DNA from: Deltaproteobacteria bacterium
GTDB lineage: Bacteria > Desulfobacterota > Desulfobacteria > Desulfobacterales > JAFDCJ01
Assembly (NCBI GenBank): GCA_024277475.1
Contig: JAJRVC010000247.1
Coordinates: 1-11,124 of the forward strand
Length of the DNA stretch: 11,124 nt
Direction of reading: 5' to 3'
Shown piece after piece: positions 6,703 to 11,124 of the stretch. The notes under the pieces are model-generated. The model had not been told where the DNA came from. It made no database searches and was given only the letters and a program-made list of their open reading frames with translations. Position 1 is the stretch's first letter, and each line of letters opens with the position of its first letter. A program made the position numbers and the translations under genes.

Positions 6703-6966
6703 ATGCCAATCATCAGGCCAATTTCAGATCTTAGAAATAGAGCCAATGAAATCTCGGAACTTTGCCACAGTCACAACCAGCCCGTATATATCACCCGGAA
6801 AGGCAAAGGAGATTTAGTGGTGATGAGCCAGGTCCATTATGAGCGAATGCTCAGTTTGTTGGAACTTTACAAAAAGTTAGGGGATGCTGAAGCACTAGAT
6901 GCCGACGGGCAAAAAGGTATCAAACACAGTGAAATGATGCGGCGATTGAAGGCAAGCATTGCATGA
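6703..6966 (+). CDS. Phd/YefM-family antitoxin
   Basis: 87 aa, normal for the family. The N-terminal domain (about 1-50) reads PIIRPISDLRNRANEI followed by PVYITRKGKGDLVVMSQVHYER, the standard Phd/YefM DNA-binding fold. The C-terminal part (about 52-87) is the flexible toxin-neutralising tail. The ATG has GGGAGGG seven to eight bases upstream. It overlaps the toxin gene by four bases (ATGA). It is expected to bind the toxin and to repress the operon together with it. The binding site is probably the repeats at 6651-6680. Confidence 0.92.
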   Translation: MPIIRPISDLRNRANEISELCHSHNQPVYITRKGKGDLVVMSQVHYERMLSLLELYKKLGDAEALDADGQKGIKHSEMMRRLKASIA

Positions 6967-7268
6967 GCAAACCATATCAAATACGATACTTAAGTACGGC
7001 TGAGGCAGATTTACTTGATATTTTTGAATATATACATAATGACAAACCTTCAGCGGCCGCAAAACTTCTCTCAAGATTTGATGAGTGCATCTCTCAATTG
7101 TCACAAAATCCTTATCTGGGCATCGTACCCAAAGATGATCGGCTGAAAAAACTGGGGTACCGAATATTGATCATTGAAAAATACCTTGTTTTCTACGTCG
7201 TGAAAACAAAAACGGTTCAAATCAGACGTGTTATTCATGGCGCCAGGCAATATCAATTTATCCTTTGA
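6963..7268 (+). CDS. ParE/RelE-superfamily toxin
   Basis: 101 aa, the usual size. The pattern RYLSTAEADLLDIFEYI at the N-terminus and GYRILIIEKYLVFYVV...RRVIHGARQ at the C-terminus are the conserved parts of the RelE/ParE fold. The N-terminal wording and the two long helices fit the ParE branch (gyrase inhibitors) better than the mRNA-cutting RelE branch. That assignment is inference from family resemblance, because the two branches share a fold and differ in few residues. Coupled to the antitoxin by the ATGA overlap; no terminator seen after the stop. Confidence 0.9.
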   Translation: MSKPYQIRYLSTAEADLLDIFEYIHNDKPSAAAKLLSRFDECISQLSQNPYLGIVPKDDRLKKLGYRILIIEKYLVFYVVKTKTVQIRRVIHGARQYQFIL

Positions 7269-7445
7269 CCATATTGGACACTATTATCTTTCGTTTTGAC
7301 CCGGCTAAATCTTTGGCCGCTCGGACCCCGCCTGTTTATTTCCAGATTGAAAACTCAAGTCGTACCCAAACGGTCTGCTTGCCTTGAAGCACCGGTTTAT
7401 CTGCAGCCCATATCCAACGTTATAGGTATGTGCTTCCATTTTTTC

Positions 7446-7474
7446 TTGACACATAAGGCAAGCCCGACTAATTT
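7446..7474 (+). promoter_or_regulatory. Possible promoter of the M19 gene
   Basis: TTGACA at 7446-7451, 17 bp, then TAATTT at 7469-7474. The -35 is perfect but the -10 is poor (three of six). It lies 50 bp before the chosen start codon and after the toxin gene, so it could give the M19 gene its own transcript. Confidence 0.3.
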
Positions 7475-7524
7475 ACGTCATCGAAAAAATACATTGGATG
7501 AAGACCGGACCAGGAGATTTTAGA

Positions 7525-8541
7525 GTGAATCCATTTGAGCACCTGCATGCAAGATCAATTGTCATCGACGCGACCTGTCCCCTTGCAACTCTTGAAAAAT
7601 ATCTTGATAACTATCTGAAAGGCGGTGTAACCGCAATTGCAGCGACCGTTGGCTATGGAAGCCCCGAACTTGGCACCCTGAATTTTACGGTTAAAACCTT
7701 GGGCACCTGGTTCAGGAGATTCAAAGATAATCAAGATAAACTGATTCATGTAACAGCCGTTGATGATATCATCCGGGCAAAAAAAGAAAAGAAACTGGGT
7801 GTCATTTTTCATTTCCAGGGAAGCCTTCCCTTTGAAGATGATCTGAATACAATCGAAGTTTATCACCGGCTAGGAGTAAAAATCTGCCAGCTTTGCTATA
7901 ACACCAAAGATTTAGCGGGCTGCGGCTGTGCTGAAGAAAATGACACCGGGCTGACTGATTTTGGCGAGCAGGTTGTTTATGAATTGAACCGGCTCGGGAT
8001 CGTCGTTGACTGCGCCCATACCGGGAAAAAGACGACTCTGGATGCAATCAAACTTTCAAAAACACCTGTCATCATTTCCCATGGAAACGCCCAGAAAATA
8101 TGCGGTTCAAAAAGAAATCTCGATGATTATATCCTAAAGGCCATAGCGGCAAACGGGGGGGTCGTCGGTATAAACGGTTATCCGCGTTTTGTAGTGGAAA
8201 ACAGTGATCCCGGTCTTTATGATTACATCAAACATGTGGATTACGTGGTAAGTCTCTGTGGAATTGACCATATCTGCATCGGCATGGACTATTTCGAATA
8301 CCAGGCCGGTGTGGCTGATGATGCAACGGCCAAAAGCGTATACGATTACCTGCTTGAATCCGGTGCCTGGAGCGCTGAAGATTACCCGCCGCCTCCCTGG
8401 AATTATCCCTCGAGAATTGAAATGCCTGAGAAGCTTCCGAACCTGACCCGCGGGCTTTTAAAGCAAGGCTATTCGGAGGATGATGTTGAAAAGATCCTCG
8501 GCCAGAATATTTTAAGAATTTTCAAAGAAGTCTGGAAATAG
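7525..8541 (+). CDS. Peptidase M19 (membrane dipeptidase-like) family protein with altered metal site
   Basis: 338 aa from GTG 7525, chosen because AGGAG lies eight bases upstream; an ATG at 7498 in the same frame has no ribosome site. It is an amidohydrolase-fold protein. It retains His165 (VDCAHTG, family D-x-S-H) and His186 (VIISHGN), and Asp255 in GIDHICIGMDYF (family GxDHVGIGxDF). It also keeps the GCGCAEENDTGLTDFG segment, equivalent to the NxxG-GxxE..dxGLt-FG block. The first ligand motif HxD of canonical members is replaced (IDATCPLA, residues 14-21), and the bridging Glu appears as Gln98 in HFQGS. Canonical relatives hydrolyse dipeptides with two Zn ions; this one may hold one metal or none and have another substrate. 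No signal peptide, so probably cytosolic. Confidence 0.85.
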   Translation: MNPFEHLHARSIVIDATCPLATLEKYLDNYLKGGVTAIAATVGYGSPELGTLNFTVKTLGTWFRRFKDNQDKLIHVTAVDDIIRAKKEKKLGVIFHFQGSLPFEDDLNTIEVYHRLGVKICQLCYNTKDLAGCGCAEENDTGLTDFGEQVVYELNRLGIVVDCAHTGKKTTLDAIKLSKTPVIISHGNAQKICGSKRNLDDYILKAIAANGGVVGINGYPRFVVENSDPGLYDYIKHVDYVVSLCGIDHICIGMDYFEYQAGVADDATAKSVYDYLLESGAWSAEDYPPPPWNYPSRIEMPEKLPNLTRGLLKQGYSEDDVEKILGQNILRIFKEVWK

Positions 8542-8710
8542 CGCACACTCTGGTCCAAAACCCCGATTATAAAACTGCCGCGTAAATCAAATCGTGAGAA
8601 GCAGCACGCCTATCCTTTAATCCTGGATATCGCGTAGGATGCCCTTGCTATATATTCCCAAGCTGGGAAGATTCTTTGAAATGCTCAAAGCACTTAATCG
8701 TATTTTTCTG
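8542..8710. other. Gene-free stretch after the M19 gene
   Basis: No coding frame that I can support. A small perfect inverted repeat (TTCCCA-AGC-TGGGAA) lies near 8655-8669 but has no T-run, so it is not called a terminator. Transcripts from the M19 gene would next meet the hairpin at 8719-8747. Confidence 0.4.
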
Positions 8711-8747
8711 AAAAAAATGGGGAATGGACGACCGCGCGTCCTTCCCC
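8711..8747 (-). terminator. Rho-independent terminator downstream of the tRNA-Arg 3' end
   Basis: The hairpin has arms GGGGAATGGACG (8719-8730) and CGTCCTTCCCC (8737-8747), complementary apart from one bulged T, with a six-base loop. On the minus strand it is followed by a run of seven T (plus-strand A, 8711-8717). It therefore ends minus-strand transcripts arriving from the tRNA side. On the plus strand GTTTTGAGTTTT follows, so it may also stop transcripts from the M19 gene. Confidence 0.8.
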
Positions 8748-8760
8748 GTTTTGAGTTTTG

Positions 8761-8805
8761 TGGTACGCCCGGCCCGATTCAAACGGGCGACCTACGGATT
8801 CGAAG
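8761..8805 (-). other. 3' fragment of a tRNA-Arg(UCG) gene, probable attachment site
   Basis: Read on the minus strand, the 45 bases start with the anticodon loop CTTCGAA (anticodon TCG, arginine). They continue with the 3' anticodon strand TCCGT, a variable loop, the T-arm (GCCCG/CGGGC with loop TTTGAAT) and the acceptor strand CGGGCGT, and end in discriminator A and CCA. The 5' half is missing: the bases before the loop (TCTGT) do not pair with TCCGT, and no D-arm or 5' acceptor strand is present. The T-loop has T where C56 is nearly invariant, which also suggests a non-functional copy. A tRNA 3' end without its 5' half is the usual trace of integration by a tyrosine recombinase. The terminator lies on its 3' side, so the chromosome is to the left and the element to the right. 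Confidence 0.7.
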
Positions 8806-8936
8806 ACAGAACCTCTGGGTTTCCTAACCTCCTTAAATCATTACAACCAATTGATATTGTTTAATATAATTTTCCACACTTTTTCCGATTTTTTCCAATT
8901 TTAGCAGATTTTGGAAAGTTTTTCTCACACAAATTC
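8806..8936. repeat. AT-rich flank of the attachment site with phased TTTTCC repeats
   Basis: Three direct copies of TTTTCC start at 8870, 8881 and 8891, that is, 11 and 10 bp apart; the last two are TTTTCCGATT and TTTTCCAATT. An inverted GGAAA lies at 8913-8917. TCTCACACA is repeated at 8923-8931 and 8935-8943. Helically phased short repeats 65-90 bp from a tRNA core resemble the arm-type binding sites of integrases. No coding frame here. Confidence 0.45.
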
Positions 8937-9368
8937 TCACACAGCGAAACCCCTTTTTTTATCAATCTGCCCCTCAATCCATCCCATAATCAACGCCACA
9001 ACAAAATCGACCTCTTTTGCACTCAGCGCCCTGCCCTTTTCGATTCCATGCCACTTTGAAATACACCCCCGGCAACAGCAGGTAGCGGTGGCATGCTGGG
9101 CAATGAAGACCGGATGCCCTTTCATCGGTGTTTGTTTACCGTCATTTTTTGGAAAAGCTGGCGCAACCCTGGAATTTATAAATTGATATGCGTGATCTTT
9201 GATGGTTTCAAGACTCTTGGTGGCGATGTAATCACGGTCTTTTTGGGTTAACTTGAATTTGGATCTGAATTTGGATTTATTGAGAGAATTTATTGTATGG
9301 TTTATCCAGTCATCCATAATTTTTATGGTTAACACGCCACCTTTTTCATCAATGTACATTGCCATCAT
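8937..9368 (-). CDS. DUF4186-family protein
   Basis: 143 aa from ATG 9368. The family signature is clear: LTQKDRDYIATKSLETIKDHAY near 40-61, then NDGKQTPMKGHPVFIAQHATATCCCRGCISKWHGI near 75-109, and a helical end with FVVALIMGWIEGQ. The Cys-rich HATATCCCRGC and the conserved His residues look like a metal or redox site, but the function of the family is unknown. The start is uncertain: family members usually begin close to DDWINHTINSLNKSKF, which points to ATG 9317, but neither start has a good ribosome site. It lies 18 bp after the istB-like fragment on the same strand and probably shares its transcript. It belongs to the side of the tRNA fragment that I assign to the integrated element. Confidence 0.85.
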   Translation of the reverse strand: MMAMYIDEKGGVLTIKIMDDWINHTINSLNKSKFRSKFKLTQKDRDYIATKSLETIKDHAYQFINSRVAPAFPKNDGKQTPMKGHPVFIAQHATATCCCRGCISKWHGIEKGRALSAKEVDFVVALIMGWIEGQIDKKRGFAV

Positions 9369-9386
9369 TATCCAGCATATCCCAGA

Positions 9387-9542
9387 TCAGTCCCTCCCAT
9401 CCAGAAACAACGCCTTCATCCCAGCATATCCCGCAGCTCCAATGAATTTGGCCTGGGTAAGTCGAGTCTGCAGCGTGCTGCCCATGCCGTGAAGGTGCAG
9501 AGTTTTCAGATGTTTTTCGATTTCAGATAGAGCCATGTTCAT
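9387..9542 (-). pseudogene. IstB-like (IS21 helper ATPase) N-terminal fragment
   Basis: A 51-codon frame with the best ribosome site in the region (TAAGGAGG seven bases before ATG). The first 31 residues, MALSEIEKHLKTLHLHGM followed by STLQTRL-TQA, match the N-terminal helices of IstB/DnaC-like ATPases (about 250 aa, with Walker A further on). After residue 31 the family pattern stops, the frame reads AKFIGAAGYAGMKALFLDGRD and ends. The ATPase core is absent, so it is either a truncated istB or a small protein that reuses the IstB N-terminus. It starts 45 bp after the primase stop on the same strand. Confidence 0.55.
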
Positions 9543-9587
9543 GGATTTACCTCCTTATTGCCTTTTTCATCCGATGATTCAGTCATT

Positions 9588-10696
9588 TTATATAATCCCT
9601 TGCCTGCGCAGTGCGCGAAGCTGATCCACCGACATGTCCGCCGGGTCCTGGATAGACTCGGGGATCAGTTTGGCTGTTTGGCCATTTAGGGATACCTTTT
9701 GATCCCAGTCAAACACGGTTACAGCCAGGCTGTGGTGCCCGAGTCGCTGCTGTACCTTGCCGGCAGCTTCCTGTCCGGCCCGGTCCCGGTCCAGAAACAA
9801 CAGGATGTAAGGCAACTCCAGCCGGCTTTGGATCCACGCTAAGCGCTTGATTTGCTCTGCCGAGATGCTGCTGCCCATCAGCGCGCCGACATTGCGGCAA
9901 TCGGCCGCTACCAACTTGGCCACATCAAAGTACCCTTCCATAAGTATCAGGCCAAACTTGCCGGCTTGAAGCCGGGCCTCTTTATCCAGCAAAAGCTGAT
10001 CCTGGTTGTAGATTTCCAGCCCTTTGCGGAACGGATAACTCCAGTATTTCCCTTCGCAGTCTTCTTGTTGTCGGCTTAGTGCCCGTCCGGTGTGGCTGAG
10101 AATAACCCGATGAAGGTTCCGACCATTTTCTCGCACACCACGGATCTGGAACACCAGTCGGCCGTTGAGAGGCGAGCCGGCCTTTGCCTGCCCCCGTTGA
10201 GGTAGAAAGCCACATCCAAGATAGCGGCAAGTCGATACGCATATGCCCCGGCGCTGCAGTTGCCGATGATCTGGACGCAGATATCGACGCAGATCGATTT
10301 TGATGGCCGGATTGGTGTTTTCCCGAGGCGGTGTTGCCGTCGACTGATTCTCGTGTTCCAACAGCGGCTGAGACCGTTTAGCGTGCAGATCCCTTCGGCC
10401 ACCATCCATTGAGCCACCTGCAGCATGGTCATCTCCCGGCCCCGTCCACGCAACATCTGCCGGCAAAATTGCATGATGCCGCCGCCTCGACCGCTGCTGA
10501 AGTCCTTGAAGATATTCTGCGATAAGCTGACGTGCATTGAGGCCTTTGCTTCTGCTGTAAATGGCGATTTGAGCCAGATCTCATCGTCGCGGTGGCGCCG
10601 ATTGCTATCTATCTGTAAATCAAAGACTTCTATCACCCGCAGCCAGCTCGCCTGTTGCCATACTTGCGCCAGATTGTCCCGGGAGACGATTTGCAA
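9588..10696 (-). pseudogene. CHC2/Toprim DNA-primase-like protein, frameshifted
   Basis: A DnaG-type primase of mobile elements, split by one frameshift near 10375-10395 (the frame changes from ...MVAEGICTL to KRSQPLLEHEN...). The N-terminal part (10696 to ~10400) has a degenerate CHC2 zinc-finger fold: EIWLKSPFTAEAKASMHV, then NIFKDFSSGRGGGIMQF. The usual zinc-binding Cys/His residues of CPFHxE are replaced. The C-terminal part keeps the DnaG core: RGICVSTCRYLGCGF, LVFQIRGVR, SHTGRAL and KYWSYPFRKGLEIYN. The Toprim catalytic motifs are MEGYFDV (Glu codon at 9936-9938) and FLDRDRAG (Asp codons at 9789-9791 and 9783-9785). A DnaB-binding domain is absent. The start is uncertain: TTG 10696 is only the point where primase-like sequence begins, as the frame is open from the IstA-like segment upstream. 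Together about 368 codons. Confidence 0.7.
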
Positions 10697-10749
10697 TCCA
10701 CCAGAAGATATATTGTCCCCAACCGGTTGTTCCTGCGAGGTTCTCTTGA

Positions 10750-11104
10750 CCGCATGTTGATTCCAGAAAGCCGCGTAGTCTTCACCCTTGCGGATCAACG
10801 GATGCTCTTGGGTCAATCCATCGTGGTCTTGGCCCGATTGTGCTTCATCGGCTTGCACCGCCATACTCTCCACCATCCGACGCAGTGCCTTGGAGCTTCT
10901 CAGACCATTTGTCTTGGCCAGCTCAGCTGCTTTCTCCACGTGACAGGCCGCAAAGTGCCGGACAAGATTGATCAGGCCATACATTCGACGTTGACCGGTT
11001 CGACCTTCTTGGGTAAACCACATCTCGCATAACGAGAATGTGTGTGGACCGATCCTCTCGGCTCGGGCCAACAATCTATCCGTTTCCCGGGAGGGATTGA
11101 AGAT
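10750..11104 (-). pseudogene. IstA-like (IS21 family) transposase C-terminal segment
   Basis: The frame opens after a TGA at 11105-11107, has no convincing start, and reads without a stop into the primase. RIGPHTFSLCEMWF, RRMYGLINLVRHFAACHVEKAAELA and GLRSSKALRRMVES match the helical C-terminal region of IS21 IstA transposases (G-P-x-T..., ...L-x-R-x-...-E-A-A...). LTQEHPLIRKGEDYAAFWNQH matches their end, where an IRG-x-Y pattern is usual. The DDE catalytic domain would lie to the right of the window or is lost; the in-frame TGA shows that at least the present frame is broken. Identification is by recalled family pattern, so moderate. If right, the primase gene directly follows istA. Confidence 0.5.
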
Positions 11105-11124
11105 TCACTCTTCGGGTCTCATGA

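Noticed and set aside
6584..6817. A 77-codon plus-strand gene
   Set aside because: It has no ribosome site or recognisable protein and overlaps the promoter, operator and start of the antitoxin gene in another frame.
7340..7390. A vapB-like remnant (TQVVPKRSACLEAP reminiscent of SQAVRLPKEF)
   Set aside because: The resemblance is a few residues only, needs gaps, and no PIN-domain partner is nearby.
8655..8669. Terminator for the M19 gene
   Set aside because: The hairpin has only six base pairs and no following T-run.
8761..8835. A complete tRNA gene on the minus strand
   Set aside because: Only the part from the anticodon loop to CCA is present; the sequence upstream of the loop does not pair with TCCGT and has no D-arm or 5' acceptor strand.
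9253..9492. A plus-strand gene opposite DUF4186 and the istB-like fragment
   Set aside because: It is antisense to two supported minus-strand frames and has no start signal.
1..11124. CRISPR array or phage structural genes
   Set aside because: No regularly spaced repeats of suitable length and no recognisable capsid, tail or portal proteins were seen.

Overview
The window looks like a chromosomal accessory region of a Gram-negative bacterium, most likely a member of the Desulfobacterota (old Deltaproteobacteria). This rests on how the predicted proteins read (PIF1 helicase with an HRDC tail, RAYT-type transposase remnant, CHC2/Toprim primase, HXXEE protein); no marker gene is present, so it is inference. 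Many genes are frameshifted, truncated or internally deleted.

Left end (1-2880): the C-terminal ~80% of a PIF1-family helicase with an HRDC domain runs off the left edge. A remnant of a Y1 (RAYT-type) transposase follows, then a complete convergent vapBC toxin-antitoxin pair with its own promoter and a cluster of short palindromes around the -10.

Middle (2957-6470), all on the minus strand: one operon led by a TetR-type regulator. Downstream come a tandem-flavodoxin oxidoreductase with an iron-sulfur-type cysteine motif, a phytoene-desaturase/retinol-saturase-like FAD protein and an HXXEE membrane protein. A 34-bp imperfect palindrome overlaps the -10 of the operon promoter and suggests autorepression by the TetR protein. 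The FAD gene has lost its middle and also has a C7-tract frameshift, and the HXXEE gene has one frameshift. The regulator and flavoprotein are intact while the last two genes are broken.

Middle right (6640-8541), plus strand: a complete Phd/YefM-ParE toxin-antitoxin pair with an AT-rich palindromic operator, then a peptidase-M19 (membrane dipeptidase-like) protein that lacks several of the family's metal ligands.

Right end (8711-11124): a rho-independent terminator on the minus strand lies next to a 45-bp sequence matching the 3' part of a tRNA-Arg(UCG) gene, from anticodon loop to CCA. The 5' half of the tRNA is absent. This is the pattern left at one end of an element integrated in a tRNA gene, with the chromosome to the left and the element to the right. 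Just inside the element lie helically phased TTTTCC repeats, a DUF4186 gene, a 51-codon IstB-like N-terminal fragment, a frameshifted CHC2/Toprim primase-like gene and an IstA-like (IS21) C-terminal segment, all on the minus strand. The order istA-like, primase, istB-like, DUF4186 is the most unusual arrangement in the window.
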